Shown: positions 42,606 to 52,714, counted from the stretch's first letter. The stretch is 64,000 nucleotides of DNA from Mannheimia sp. USDA-ARS-USMARC-1261 (GCF_000521605.1 NZ_CP006942.1:930001-994000), one strand, 5' to 3'. Numbers and translations: made by a program. The notes: generated by a model not told the origin, from the sequence alone.

Positions 42606-43055
42606 ATGAACCAAACCCAACTCGCCCGCCTTGCCGAACTCACCGCAAGCCTTGATAGCACCTTTGAAAGCTATGCCAAAACCCAAACCGTGCTATTAAG
42701 CGAAATGTTTATTTTATACAGTTTTTATCACAAAAAATCCTTAACCCAAAAAGACATTTGTGATGAATGGGCATTGCCCAAACAAACGGTACATACCATT
42801 TGCAAAAATCTTATCAATCAATCTTTTGTAGAAATGCAGGATAATCCCAGCGACAAACGAGCCAAATTATTAAGCCTAACCGACACAGGCGAAAATTATG
42901 CCAAAAGTATCATCGCTCCATTATTGGGAATAGAAAATAACACCGCCCAAAGTTTTGGTATTGAGCAACTAGAAAAGTTAATTGATGAATTTGCCATTTT
43001 GGAGCGGTTATTTAATGAGCAAATGAACACTTTCATCAATCGTATAAATCAGTAA
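42606..43055 (+). CDS. MarR-family transcriptional regulator
   Basis: 149 aa winged-helix regulator: KSLTQKDICDEWALPKQTVHTICKNLI is the recognition helix region and NPSDKRAKLLSLTDTGENYAKSI the wing. It probably controls the neighbouring DUF1304 and SMR genes; no operator could be identified. Confidence 0.85.
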   Translation: MNQTQLARLAELTASLDSTFESYAKTQTVLLSEMFILYSFYHKKSLTQKDICDEWALPKQTVHTICKNLINQSFVEMQDNPSDKRAKLLSLTDTGENYAKSIIAPLLGIENNTAQSFGIEQLEKLIDEFAILERLFNEQMNTFINRINQ

Positions 43056-43090
43056 CTACGCCAAATGGCGTTGATAAAAATTGGGAGCTT

Positions 43091-43426
43091 ATGATGCATT
43101 GGTCTGTATTATTGGGCATTGCCATTGTTAGCGAAGTGTTTGGCTCAACGATGTTAAAACTATCGCAAGGCTTTACCAAGCCTTTGCCATCTATTGGTTT
43201 TGTGCTGGGTTTTGGCTTGGCGTTCTATTTGCTGTCATTGGCGTTAAAAAGCATTCCTTTGGGAATGGCGTATGCGATTTGGTCTGGCGTGGGCTTGGTT
43301 TTGACGGCGATTGTGGGCGTGGTGGTGTTTGGCGAAAAGGTCGATTTTTGGGGAATTGCGAGCATTGGCTTGATTTTGGCAGGTGTGATAATGATGAATA
43401 CGCTGTCCAAAATGGGTGGGCATTAA
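43091..43426 (+). CDS. small multidrug resistance (EmrE-like) exporter
   Basis: 111 aa with four membrane helices. The conserved Glu in IAIVSEVFGSTMLKLS is the proton/substrate site, and YAIWSGVGLVLTAIVGVVVFGE is the SMR signature. It should export quaternary ammonium compounds or similar cations. It follows the MarR gene by 35 nt. Confidence 0.88.
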   Translation: MMHWSVLLGIAIVSEVFGSTMLKLSQGFTKPLPSIGFVLGFGLAFYLLSLALKSIPLGMAYAIWSGVGLVLTAIVGVVVFGEKVDFWGIASIGLILAGVIMMNTLSKMGGH

Positions 43427-43526
43427 AAAAAACACCGCTTGGGGGAAAATTCAAGCGATAAAAATAAAGTCCTATCAACGTTATTAAGAGCGGACAGGAC
43501 TTTTATGATCTTTATAATTTCTAGTA

Positions 43527-44729
43527 TTAAGGGGTTGAAATAACAGCTTTAGGTGTGGTTTTTCTTTGGTGAAAATAAGCGGTAATAAGCAACATAGCAT
43601 AAAGTATTGCCCCCATCAGCCATAACAGACCATCCCAATAAGCGACGCTATAACTATAAATAAAGGCAAATAAAAGGGGACCAATGATCCCGGTAATATT
43701 GGTTAGGCTCACCAGAGTACCTTGTAATTTCCCTTGCGCATTATCATCGACAGATTTTGATAAATAACCTTGTAATGCGGGTTGCCCCATACCTCCTGCC
43801 GCTAAGCAAATTAATGCTGGTAAGATGACCCAAACGTGGCCTATCCACGCTAATAATAAACAGCCCATCATATCAATAGACATACTGATCATAATGGTGG
43901 TTTTTTCGCCCCATTTTTGTGCCAATTTCCCAGCGACAATCGCCTGAAAGAAAATATGTAATACACCCAGAACCGCCAAAGACATACCGATAGAAGTTGT
44001 GTTCCAATCAAAACGATATTGTGTAAACAGCACCCAGATGGTGGCAGGAATTTGCCCGATAAGCTGGATAATAAAATAGGTTGCTAACCAAAAGTAGAGG
44101 CTTTTCTTAAAAAAAACAGTGACTGTATTTGAGGCAGTTTGGTTTTCAGGTGTCCTATTGGCAACAAGCGCTTCTCTTTTTTGTGTTTCTCGGAAAAAGA
44201 GCAAAGAGAGTATTAATAATATCGAGTGTGAAATAGCGGCAAAAATAAATGGCATATGAGCACTGATATCACCTAATAATCCCCCTAGCATTGGGCCGAT
44301 AATAAGGCCAACACCAAAAGCACCACCTAAGAAACCAAAATAGCGAGTTCGATTTTTAGCGGGAGTCACATCACTCATCGCTGATGCACATACGGCACCT
44401 GTTGCGCCTGTGATCCCCGCAATGATGCGCCCAATATAGAGCATCCAAAGTGTGGTTGAGAATGCCATTAAAAGATAGTCGAGTGCCGCGCCTAAAAGGG
44501 AAAACAGCAAGATGGGTTTTCTGCCGTATTTATCAGACAGTCGTCCTAGAATAGGAGCAAAAATAACCTGCATGGTAGCATAGAGCGCTAATAGCACACC
44601 GTAATGGGTTGCCAGTGAATTTTCACTGACAAATTCATTTAATAGAGTAGGGAGTACTGGCATGATAAGCCCGATACCAATGGCATCTAATACGGTGATC
44701 AGCAGTATAATAATAATTGATTTATTCAT
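43527..44729 (-). CDS. tet(H): tetracycline efflux MFS transporter Tet(H)
   Basis: 400-aa, 12-helix MFS exporter of tetracycline-Mg complexes. GRLSDKYGRKPIL is motif A. The protein is clearly not Tet(B): its sequence and length fit class H, known from Pasteurella, Mannheimia and Tn5706. Divergent to tetR(H) with two operators between. The IS elements that flank it in Tn5706 are not present here. Confidence 0.93.
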   Translation of the reverse strand: MNKSIIIILLITVLDAIGIGLIMPVLPTLLNEFVSENSLATHYGVLLALYATMQVIFAPILGRLSDKYGRKPILLFSLLGAALDYLLMAFSTTLWMLYIGRIIAGITGATGAVCASAMSDVTPAKNRTRYFGFLGGAFGVGLIIGPMLGGLLGDISAHMPFIFAAISHSILLILSLLFFRETQKREALVANRTPENQTASNTVTVFFKKSLYFWLATYFIIQLIGQIPATIWVLFTQYRFDWNTTSIGMSLAVLGVLHIFFQAIVAGKLAQKWGEKTTIMISMSIDMMGCLLLAWIGHVWVILPALICLAAGGMGQPALQGYLSKSVDDNAQGKLQGTLVSLTNITGIIGPLLFAFIYSYSVAYWDGLLWLMGAILYAMLLITAYFHQRKTTPKAVISTP

Positions 44730-44743
44730 TGAGATCCTAAAAA

Positions 44744-44758
44744 TCTATCAGTGATTGA
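44744..44758. promoter_or_regulatory. tet operator 1
   Basis: TCTATCAGTGATTGA, a slightly imperfect TetR half-site pair next to the tet(H) start, 31 bp from the second operator. Confidence 0.85.
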
Positions 44759-44774
44759 GTGGGTGTAATATATC

Positions 44775-44789
44775 TCTATCAGTGATAGA
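44775..44789. promoter_or_regulatory. tet operator 2
   Basis: TCTATCAGTGATAGA, a palindromic TetR binding site close to tetR(H). Confidence 0.9.
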
Positions 44790-44817
44790 TTGTCAAGGCT
44801 ATTTTATTTTGAGGTAG

Positions 44818-45444
<627 letters not shown>

Positions 45445-45446
45445 AT

Positions 45447-45981
45447 CTAAATTCGCTGACGCCCTTTTTGGCTAATTAGTTGCCCTTGTATGTCAGCGAT
45501 ACCAATGTGAGCAATACAACCTGCATTAAATTGTAAATAGTCATCTTCGATGCCATCAGAGAAAATTACGCCATTCTCTGGCATCAAAGATCCTAATTGC
45601 AGTGGTGAGTCAGGCTCAATAGTGCCAAAAGTCAGTGCAACACCTGTTGTTCTACTTGGAAATGGCTCTCTTACACTAAATTGTAGCTTTCGATCACTCC
45701 AGCTAAAGCCTTGTAATAGAGGGTGCGAAGCTTCTCCTGTAATTGCCATCGCACCAGCAAGAATAGATTGAAACCACCCCGTTGATCCCAATCCTGTTGA
45801 TACAATAATGCCTGATGAAGATTGCACTTCTTCAGCGCCATTCCATTGCAAAATATACTGTGCGGAAGTGTGGCTTTTAGGGCCAATAAATAAGTCATTA
45901 ACCGCTAATAAGGATTGACCATCATTGGTTGTTGCTTGTGCAAAAGTGACCGTTTTAAATGGCATTTTTTTATTAATGGGT
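45447..45981 (-). pseudogene. NAD kinase-like protein, 5'-truncated
   Basis: The frame reads AVNDLFIGPKSHTSAQYILQW, SSGIIVSTGLGSTGWFQSI and SVREPFPSRTTGVALTFG. The GSTGW region and beta-rich C-terminus resemble the NAD/diacylglycerol kinase fold. Its 5' end is cut at about 45982, where the 297-bp direct repeat begins; the nominal ATG at 46010 lies inside that repeat. Two bases after its stop the tetR stop follows, so it is the usual right neighbour of this tet segment. Confidence 0.6.
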
Positions 45982-46279
45982 TTAAAAACGGTTTTTGTTT
46001 TGATAATCAACCTTTAATCTGGAGAATTGTTATGAACGACATCATCAAAAACCCAAACGCCCACTGCGGTTGCCAATCTTGCACAGGGCAAAATTGCAAT
46101 CCAAAATGCAACTGCCAAAATGGCGAGCCGTGCATTTGTCAAAACTGCACTTGTGGCGATTGTGATTGCAAGTAATTGATTAGCTAAAAACATTGGGCGG
46201 ACTTATGTTTGCCCAATGTTTGCCAAATCCCATTTTGATAAGGAAAACTGTAATGAAAATGTTTAAAAACCGTGCCGTA
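45982..46279 (+). repeat. 297-bp direct repeat, copy 1
   Basis: From TTAAAAACGG to AAACCGTGCCGT this copy matches 52783-53079 with only about six or seven differences. It contains a metallothionein gene and the first nine codons of the DUF305 gene. Copy 1 continues into the full DUF305 gene. Confidence 0.92.
46032..46175 (+). CDS. 12-cysteine metallothionein-like protein, copy 1
   Basis: 47 aa with 12 cysteines, mostly as CxC and CxxC (CGCQSC, CNPKCNC, CICQNCTCGDCDC). Such density indicates thiolate binding of Cu(I), Zn or Cd. GGAGAA precedes the ATG. It lies between the tet segment and copper genes, and the second copy sits behind a CueR-type promoter, which suggests copper. I do not recognise a named family. 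Confidence 0.8.
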   Translation: MNDIIKNPNAHCGCQSCTGQNCNPKCNCQNGEPCICQNCTCGDCDCK

Positions 46280-46999
46280 CAATTATCTGCCCTTGCCCTT
46301 ATTTTGGCGACTTTAACCGCTTGTGCCGACGGCAAAAACGAAGTGCCGACGCACTCGATGGTAGGCGACAATAACCACACCCAAACCACCCACGACAGCC
46401 CAAATAACCAAAACGGGCACGCAGAGATGAACCACGCCCATATGAACCACTCTGCTATGGCGATGGACACTCAAAATGCTCCGCCCCATACCCAAGCCTA
46501 TCTTGCAATGATGAACAAGATGGGCGATGAGATGAGCAAAGCGGGCAATCTTGCTGATGCTGATACCGCTTTTGCCAAAGGTATGATTCCGCACCATATC
46601 GGAGCAGTTGAGATGGCAAAAGTACAGCTTGAATTTGGCAAAGACGAAACAATGAGAAAACTTGCCCAAGCGATTATTGATGGACAACAAAGTGAAATCG
46701 ACCTGATGAACGCTTGGCTGGCGGGTAAAGATACCGCAACCCAAAACCCGCAAGCCCCGCACGCCAAGGCCTATGCCGCAGGCAAGGCGCACCACGAGGC
46801 GATGATGGCGGCAATCAATGAGCCAAACCCTGATGTTGCCTTTGCCAAAGCAATGATTCCGCATCATCAAGGGGCGGTCGAGATGGCAAAAGTGCAATTA
46901 CAGTTCGGCAAAGACGAAAAAATGAAAAAGCTCGCTCAAGACATCATCAAAGCCCAAGAACCTGAAATCAAGCTGATGCAAGACTGGTTAAAACAGTAG
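46253..46999 (+). CDS. DUF305 copper-associated lipoprotein, two domains
   Basis: 248 aa. Lipobox LTAC; a His/Met-rich linker (about 35-80); then two copies of the DUF305 four-helix domain, each with FAKxMIPHHxGAVEMAKVQL and an LMxxWL end. His-Met pairs are likely copper ligands. The ATG at 46253 follows AAGGA; an upstream in-frame ATG would spoil the signal peptide. Its first nine codons are also present in the second direct repeat. Confidence 0.85.
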   Translation: MKMFKNRAVQLSALALILATLTACADGKNEVPTHSMVGDNNHTQTTHDSPNNQNGHAEMNHAHMNHSAMAMDTQNAPPHTQAYLAMMNKMGDEMSKAGNLADADTAFAKGMIPHHIGAVEMAKVQLEFGKDETMRKLAQAIIDGQQSEIDLMNAWLAGKDTATQNPQAPHAKAYAAGKAHHEAMMAAINEPNPDVAFAKAMIPHHQGAVEMAKVQLQFGKDEKMKKLAQDIIKAQEPEIKLMQDWLKQ

Positions 47000-47016
47000 G
47001 GGCAATAAGGCAAAAA

Positions 47017-47043
47017 CACCGCTTTTGATAAAGCGGTGCTTTT
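47017..47043 (+). terminator. terminator of the DUF305 gene
   Basis: Stem CACCGCTTT/AAAGCGGTG with loop TGAT, then CTTTT. Confidence 0.8.
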
Positions 47044-47306
47044 GAGGTCGTCTGAAAACAGGTTTAAGGCTTTTTCAGACGGCATTTGGGGTTTTCAGGC
47101 AACCTTTAAAACAAGCCCCAAGGAAATGATGATGCCGACTTGTCGGACACATCGGCAAGCGATGTTCTGAACCTTCTGCTTTTTCAGACGGCATCGGTAT
47201 TTGCAGGCAGCCTGAAAAAAACCGTCATTCTGACCGGCCCAATCCGTACCTGCTTTTTCGGTAAACGACCGGTGATGACCCTATGAACCCAACAGGAGAA
47301 ATTGTG
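47044..47306. other. intergenic stretch with four kinds of Neisseriaceae DUS
   Basis: No gene fits. AGGTCGTCTGAA (47045), TTCAGACGGCAT (47074 and 47183) and AGGCAGCCTGAA (47205) are DNA uptake sequences of different Neisseriaceae dialects. Base composition rises sharply to the right, marking the start of GC-rich imported DNA. Confidence 0.75.
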
Positions 47307-49498
47307 ATGAAGCAAGAAACACACAAACCACCCAAACACCACGAGTGCCGACACGGACACGGACAGCACCGCCCTGTGCAGACACCGTCCGATGCAGCGG
47401 CTGCTCGGGCTACACCTGCCCGATGCATCCGGAAATCCGGCAAGACCGCCCCGGCAACTGCCCTCTTTGCGGTATGGCATTGGAGCCGCTGATGCCTGAA
47501 TTGGACGACGACAATCCGGAGCTGCGTGATTTTTCCCGACGCTTTTGGTACACGCTGCCCCTGACGGCGGCAGTGCTGGTGCTGGCGATGTTCGGCGAGC
47601 GTCTGAACCTGATGGATATGGCCGCACAAAGCTGGGTAGAGCTGGTGCTGTCGCTGCCGATCGTGCTGTGGGCGGGGCTGCCGTTTTTCTCACGGGGTTG
47701 GCAGTCGCTGGCAAACCGTAGTCCCAATATGTGGACGCTGATTGCACTGGGAACGGGTGCAGCCTTCGTTTACAGCGTTGTTGCCACCGCTGCACCCGGC
47801 ATCTTTCCGGCATCGTTTGTATCGATGGGGCGGGTCGGCGTGTATTTTGAGGCGGCGGCCGTCATCATCTCGCTGACCTTGCTCGGCCAGATGCTCGAAC
47901 TCAAAGCCCGGTCGCAGACTTCGGCGGCAATCAAGACCCTGCTCGGACTGGCGCCCAAAACCGCACGGCGTATCGACCCGGGCGGTGCTGAAGAAGATGT
48001 GCCGCTCAGCCACATCCACATCGGCGACCTTCTGCGTGTGCGCCCCGGCGAAAAAGTGCCTGTCGATGGCGTGGTGGTTGAGGGCGCAAGCTCGGTAGAT
48101 GAATCGATGCTGACCGGCGAGCCGCTGCCGGTGCGCAAAGCCACCGGCGACAAAGTCATCGGCGCCACGCTCAACACCGGCGGTGCGCTCGTCATCCGCT
48201 CCGAGCGCATCGGTTCGGAAACCGTGCTTTCGCAGATTGTCCAGATGGTGGCCCAGGCGCAGCGCTCCAAAGCACCGATGCAGCGTATGGCCGACGGGGT
48301 GGCAGGCTATTTCGTACTGGCGGTTGTCGCCGTCGCCGTTGCCACTTTCTTTGTCTGGGGCGTGTTCGGCCCGCAACCGTCTTGGGTGTTCGGGTTGATC
48401 AACGCCGTTGCGGTCTTGATTATCGCCTGCCCCTGTGCACTGGGACTGGCCACGCCGATGTCGGTGATGGTCGCCACAGGACGCGGGGCAGGCAGGGGCA
48501 TATTGTTCCGTGATGCCGCCGCTATCGAAAACTTGCGGCGAGTAGACACTTTGGTGATTGATAAAACCGGCACACTCACCGAAGGCCGACCCGCCTTTGA
48601 CCGTGCCGTTGCGGCAGCAGGCTTTTCCGCCGAGGAAGTGCTGCGTTTGGCCGCCAGCTTGGATCAGGGCAGCGAACACCCGCTGGCCGACGCCATTGTG
48701 CAGGCCGCACGGGCACAACAGCTGAAGCTGAGCAAACCCGAACAGTTTGATTCAGGCAGCGGCATCGGCGTGAGCGGCGTGGTTGAAGGGCGTGCGCTGG
48801 CACTGGGCAACACGGCGTTTATGCAGCAGAACGGGCTTAGCGTCGAACCACTGTTCGAGCAGGCCGAATCCCTGCGCAGTGAAGGTGCCAGCGTGATATA
48901 TCTGGCTGCGGACGGACATCTTGCGGGACTGCTTGCCGTCTCCGATCCTGTAAAAGACAGCACCCCCGAAGCATTGGCCTCGCTCAAAGCAGCCGGCCTG
49001 CGCATCATTATGGCAACCGGCGACGGATTGACCACGGCAAACGCCGTGGGCGCAAAACTGGGCATCAACGAAGTGCACGGTGAAGTCAAGCCCGCCGACA
49101 AACTGGCACTGATCGAGCGGCTTCAGAACGAAGGGCGGGTGGTCGCAATGGCAGGCGACGGCATCAACGATGCCCCCGCACTGGCCAAAGCCGATGTCGG
49201 CATCGCAATGGGTACCGGCACCGATGTGGCAATGAGCAGTGCGCAAATCACGCTGGTCAAAGGCGATTTGCGGGGTATTGCCACCGCACGCAAATTGTCT
49301 GAGGCCACCGTGCGCAATATGAAGGAAAACCTGTTATTTGCCTTCTTATACAACGGCCTGGGGGTTCCCGTTGCCGCCGGCGTGCTGTACCCCTTTACCG
49401 GCTGGCTGCTCTCGCCGATGATTGCCGCACTGGCGATGAGCCTAAGCTCGGCATCCGTGGTCGGCAACGCTCTGCGGCTGAACAACAGCAGGCTATGA
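47307..49498 (+). CDS. copA: copper-exporting P1B-type ATPase (probable 5' frameshift)
   Basis: Inner membrane pump for Cu(I) or Ag(I). The main frame is open from a GTG at 47345 (717 aa): CPMHPE and CPLCGM (25-30, 39-44) form a YHS/heavy-metal-binding start, IACPCALG is the membrane metal site, DKTGT the phosphorylation site and [12 protein letters not shown] the hinge. The best start, ATG 47307 after AGGAGA, gives a His-rich [14 protein letters not shown] leader in another frame, so a frameshift lies between 47345 and 47400 or the GTG is used. Lys/Asp signatures are intact. Confidence 0.85.
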
Positions 49499-49547
49499 GC
49501 GTAAAGAAACGGCAAGAAAACTTTACCCGGCGCCCACAAAAAAGCCC

Positions 49548-49578
49548 TTGACCCTAACGTAGGGTAAGGGCTTACACT
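49548..49578 (+). promoter_or_regulatory. CueR-type promoter of the DUF2933-oxidase operon
   Basis: TTGACC (49548-49553), 19-bp spacer, TACACT (49573-49578). The spacer has the dyad CCCTA-ACG-TAGGG inside a longer palindrome that may also terminate copA. Confidence 0.75.
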
Positions 49579-49630
49579 GAGCCCAAGTTTTCAAAAAACC
49601 GTTTCACCCAAACCTTTAAGGAGACCGACG

Positions 49631-49867
49631 ATGAACACCCTAAGCAAACTGGCAAAAAACAAAAAAGCCCTGTTGGTATTGGCGGCTGCCGCCTTCGCCG
49701 TCATCGCCTTTGCCAAGCCCGCACTTTTGCCCTTCGCCCTGTTGATGCTCTGCCCCCTGATGCACCTGTTTATGCACGGCGGACACGGCAGCCACGGCAC
49801 GCACAATGCCAAAACCGAAGCGGTGAAGATAACACACCGCCCCAATCTTGACACAGGAGACAAATAA
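49631..49867 (+). CDS. DUF2933 small membrane protein
   Basis: 78 aa with two hydrophobic segments and LMLCPLMHLFMHGGHGSHG, the Cys/Met/His end typical of DUF2933 proteins in metal-resistance loci. TAAGGAG upstream. Its stop overlaps the oxidase ATG by one base, so the two are translated together. A copper-handling role is inferred from context. Confidence 0.82.
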   Translation: MNTLSKLAKNKKALLVLAAAAFAVIAFAKPALLPFALLMLCPLMHLFMHGGHGSHGTHNAKTEAVKITHRPNLDTGDK

Positions 49868-51471
49868 TGGATCGCAGAAAATTTTTACTCTACGGCATCG
49901 GCATCGGTGCGGCAGGCGCGTCTTGGTATGCCTTGTCGCGCTTCGGAATGAACGGGCAGCCTATGGATATGGGCGGCCAAGGGCACCAAATGGCGTCCGG
50001 CACGATGGGCGGTATGGGCAATATGCAGGGAACGGGAAAACTGATGCCGTCTGAAATGATGCCTTCGGGCCAGCCGCTTAAAGATTTGCCTAGGCTTGCC
50101 AACGCTTCATCGCAGGCGGGCGTGTTTCAGGCAGCCATTACGGCCGCGCCGGTGAAAATCACAATGGCGGGCGGCAAAGAAACCGAGTTTTGGGCGTATA
50201 ACGGGCAGCTGCCCGGGCCGCAGATTGAAGTGTACGAGGGCGATACGGTGGAAATCACCGTAACCAACCGCCTGCCGCAGCCCACCACCGTGCACTGGCA
50301 CGGGCTGGATGTGCCCAACGACGCCGACGGTAACCCACAAGACCCGATAGAGCCGGGGCAGAGCAAAACCTACCGCTTCATCCTGCCCGAGGGCAGCGCC
50401 GGCACTTACTGGTATCACCCGCACCCGCACAATTATGTTTCCGAGCAGGTCTACAAAGGGCTGGCCGGTACGCTCATCGTCAAAGCCAAAAACGATGTGC
50501 TCGCCCACAGCGAACAGTACTGGCTGATTTCCAACTTGCGCCTGAATGAAGACGGCAGCATTCCGCCCAACACAATGCTCGACTGGATGAACGGGCGTGA
50601 AGGCGAATTCGTGCTGATTAACGGGCAATACCGCCCGAAAATCAAGCTCTCCGGCAACGAGCGCCTGCGTATCTGGAACGCCACCAGCGCCCGCTACCTG
50701 CGCCTGAAAATCAAAGGTGTGCAGTGGATTGTGGTCGGCACCGACGGCGGCCTCTTGGAAAAACCGCTTGCCCCCGCCGACGAGCTGTTTTTAGCCCCCG
50801 CCGAGCGGGTGGAAGTGTTCGCCGTCGGTCAGGCGCAGACCACGGCCGAACTCACCAGCCTGTACTACGACCGCTGCAAAATGATGGTGCAGGAAAAAGC
50901 CGCCGACCTGAACCTGGGCGAAGTGCAATTCACCCCCGCCGATGCCGCCCTGCCTGCCGCCTTGCGCACACTGCCTGCGCTGCCTGCGCCTGTGGTCAAG
51001 CGTGAAGTGGTGTTCAGCGAACAAATGAAGCCGATGCAAAACACGCAAAGCCAAGGCGGTATGCAGGGAATGGATCACGGCGCAATGGCGGGTGAAATGG
51101 CGGGCGCGATGCAAAACACCATTCCCCAAGATATGGTAGGCGTGTTTTTGGTCAACGGCAAAACCTTCGATATGAAGCGCGTGGACTTTGTCGGCAACGA
51201 AGGCGATGTCGAAGAATGGACGCTGGCCAACCAAAGCCATATGGATCACCCCTTCCACCTGCACGGCACGCAGTTTGAAGTGCTGCAAACCAGCCTGAAC
51301 GGCAACACCGCCCCCGCGCCTTACCGCGCCCGCAAAGACACGGTCAACCTGCGCCCGGGCGAAACCGCCGTCATCCGCTTTATCCAAGGAAACAAGGGTC
51401 TCAAAATGTTCCACTGCCATATCTTGGAACACGAAAATCTGGGAATGATGGCAATGTTGCAAGTGAAATAA
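49867..51471 (+). CDS. multicopper oxidase (CopA/CueO-like), GC-rich copy
   Basis: 534 aa periplasmic cuprous oxidase. MDRRKFLLYGIGIG is a twin-arginine signal; a Met/Gly-rich region (about 30-60) follows. Copper ligands are HWHGLD, YHPHPH, HPFHLHG and HCHILEHENLGMM. It should oxidise Cu(I) to the less toxic Cu(II). A paralogue with the same layout, but AT-rich, lies at 53328-54875 on the other strand. Confidence 0.92.
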   Translation: MDRRKFLLYGIGIGAAGASWYALSRFGMNGQPMDMGGQGHQMASGTMGGMGNMQGTGKLMPSEMMPSGQPLKDLPRLANASSQAGVFQAAITAAPVKITMAGGKETEFWAYNGQLPGPQIEVYEGDTVEITVTNRLPQPTTVHWHGLDVPNDADGNPQDPIEPGQSKTYRFILPEGSAGTYWYHPHPHNYVSEQVYKGLAGTLIVKAKNDVLAHSEQYWLISNLRLNEDGSIPPNTMLDWMNGREGEFVLINGQYRPKIKLSGNERLRIWNATSARYLRLKIKGVQWIVVGTDGGLLEKPLAPADELFLAPAERVEVFAVGQAQTTAELTSLYYDRCKMMVQEKAADLNLGEVQFTPADAALPAALRTLPALPAPVVKREVVFSEQMKPMQNTQSQGGMQGMDHGAMAGEMAGAMQNTIPQDMVGVFLVNGKTFDMKRVDFVGNEGDVEEWTLANQSHMDHPFHLHGTQFEVLQTSLNGNTAPAPYRARKDTVNLRPGETAVIRFIQGNKGLKMFHCHILEHENLGMMAMLQVK

Positions 51472-51558
51472 ACCCCGAACCGCTTTTTCAGACGGCCTTG
51501 CTTGATTAAGCCTGCCTGAAAAATCCCCAAACCACTTAACCCACGACGAGGCAAAACA

Positions 51559-52041
51559 ATGAACAAATCCTTTTTTGGCAAAACCTTGGCCCTATCAGCC
51601 GTCTTGGCAAGCGTGGCAGGCGTAGGCTGGATGCTCGCCAACCCCGCCCCCGCAGAGGCCAAACCCGTACTGGAAGTGTACAAAAGCCCAAGTTGCGGCT
51701 GCTGCGGCGAATGGGTCAAGCATATGCAGGACAACGGTTTTAGCGTGAAAATCCACGACACCGGCAACAGCCAAATCCGCACACAAATGGGCATATCGCC
51801 CAAATACGGCTCCTGCCACACCGCCGTGATTGACGGCTACGCCGTCGAAGGGCACACGCCCGCATCAGAAGTCAAACGCCTGCTTGCCGAACGCCCCGAC
51901 GCCGTCGGCATCGCCGTGCCCGCAATGCCCATTGGCTCGCCGGGAATGGACGGTGAAGCGTACGGCGGCCGAAAAGACCCCTACGATGTGCTGCTGCTGG
52001 GCAAAAACGGCACGCACAGCGTGTACCAAAGTTATCCTTGA
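51559..52041 (+). CDS. DUF411 periplasmic metal-binding protein, GC-rich copy
   Basis: 160 aa with a signal peptide to about residue 34. Then VYKSPSCGCCGEWVKHM, a thioredoxin-like CxCC start, GSCHTAVIDGYAVEGH and GMPIGSPGMDGEAYGG, the DUF411 signatures. Such proteins accompany copper oxidases and probably carry copper. It is the last gene of the oxidase operon. Confidence 0.88.
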   Translation: MNKSFFGKTLALSAVLASVAGVGWMLANPAPAEAKPVLEVYKSPSCGCCGEWVKHMQDNGFSVKIHDTGNSQIRTQMGISPKYGSCHTAVIDGYAVEGHTPASEVKRLLAERPDAVGIAVPAMPIGSPGMDGEAYGGRKDPYDVLLLGKNGTHSVYQSYP

Positions 52042-52058
52042 ACGCTCGGCAAAAAAAC

Positions 52059-52097
52059 CAGCCTGAAAACGCTCATCAGTTTTCAGGCTGAATTTTT
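52059..52097 (+). terminator. terminator after the DUF411 gene
   Basis: CAGCCTGAAAAC/GTTTTCAGGCTG with an 8-nt loop and a following AATTTTT. The stem contains DUS-like CCTGAA ends. Confidence 0.75.
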
Positions 52098-52255
52098 CTC
52101 ATCAAAGCGTCAAAAACCGCTGTTTTTTACCACCGATAAGTGCTTCTTGCGGTAAAAAACAGCGGTAAAACGGCAAATTGTGTTTTTTAAGACGGCCTTC
52201 TTAAATTAAACCTGCCTGAATTAACCCTGCCTGAAAAAACCGCCAAAAAACTTTG

Positions 52256-52660
52256 TCAGCCCTTATCCTCACCGCTCTCCGCCAAGCCTTTTAAAATCGG
52301 GCAGTCGGGGGCGTTGTCGCCGGTGCAGGCGTCGCTCCACGCCTGCAAGGTGGCTTTCATCTGTGTCAGTTCTTCGATTTTCTGGGTCAAAAATTCAATG
52401 TGCATATTTGCCAACGCTTTGACTTCACAGCTTTTGCGGTGTGGATTGTCTTGCAGTGCCAAAAGCTCGCCAATTTGGGCAAGCGAAAAGCCCACGCCCC
52501 TTGCTTTGGCGATGAATTTTAGGCGGTCAAGCGTATCATTGCCATAAATACGATAGCCTGATGCACTGCGTGAAGTGTTTGATAACAAACCGACTTTTTC
52601 ATAATCACGGATTTGCTTGATGGACAGCCCTGTGGCTTTGGACGCTTGACCGATGTTCAT
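52256..52660 (-). CDS. CueR-like MerR regulator
   Basis: 134 aa from the ATG at 52660 (AGGAGCAAC upstream). MNIGQASKATGLSIKQIRDYEKVGLL is the MerR DNA-binding domain, and the C-terminal ACTGDNAPDCPIL holds the two Cys of a Cu(I)/Ag(I)-binding loop as in CueR. Divergent to the second metallothionein gene, with the CueR-type promoter between. It probably also drives the promoters at 49548 and 55382. Confidence 0.88.
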   Translation of the reverse strand: MNIGQASKATGLSIKQIRDYEKVGLLSNTSRSASGYRIYGNDTLDRLKFIAKARGVGFSLAQIGELLALQDNPHRKSCEVKALANMHIEFLTQKIEELTQMKATLQAWSDACTGDNAPDCPILKGLAESGEDKG

Positions 52661-52714
52661 TGTTGCTCCTTGTTTTGGCGTTTGTAAAAAATTGTCAATC
52701 CGCAAAAATAATCC

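Noticed and set aside
43527..44729. Tet(B) as identity of the efflux pump
   Set aside because: Tet(B) is common in Pasteurellaceae ICEs, but this protein and its repressor differ from class B along their whole length and fit class H.
46313..46897. 194-aa minus-strand ORF opposite the DUF305 gene
   Set aside because: The plus strand has a signal peptide and two DUF305 domains; the reverse product is a His/Val-rich shadow.
47184..48718. Long minus-strand ORFs opposite copA (209 and 342 aa)
   Set aside because: Shadows of a GC-rich gene: the plus strand has full P-type ATPase motifs, the minus products have none.
50107..51462. Minus-strand ORFs opposite the GC-rich multicopper oxidase
   Set aside because: Same effect of GC-rich coding DNA; no ribosome sites or domains.
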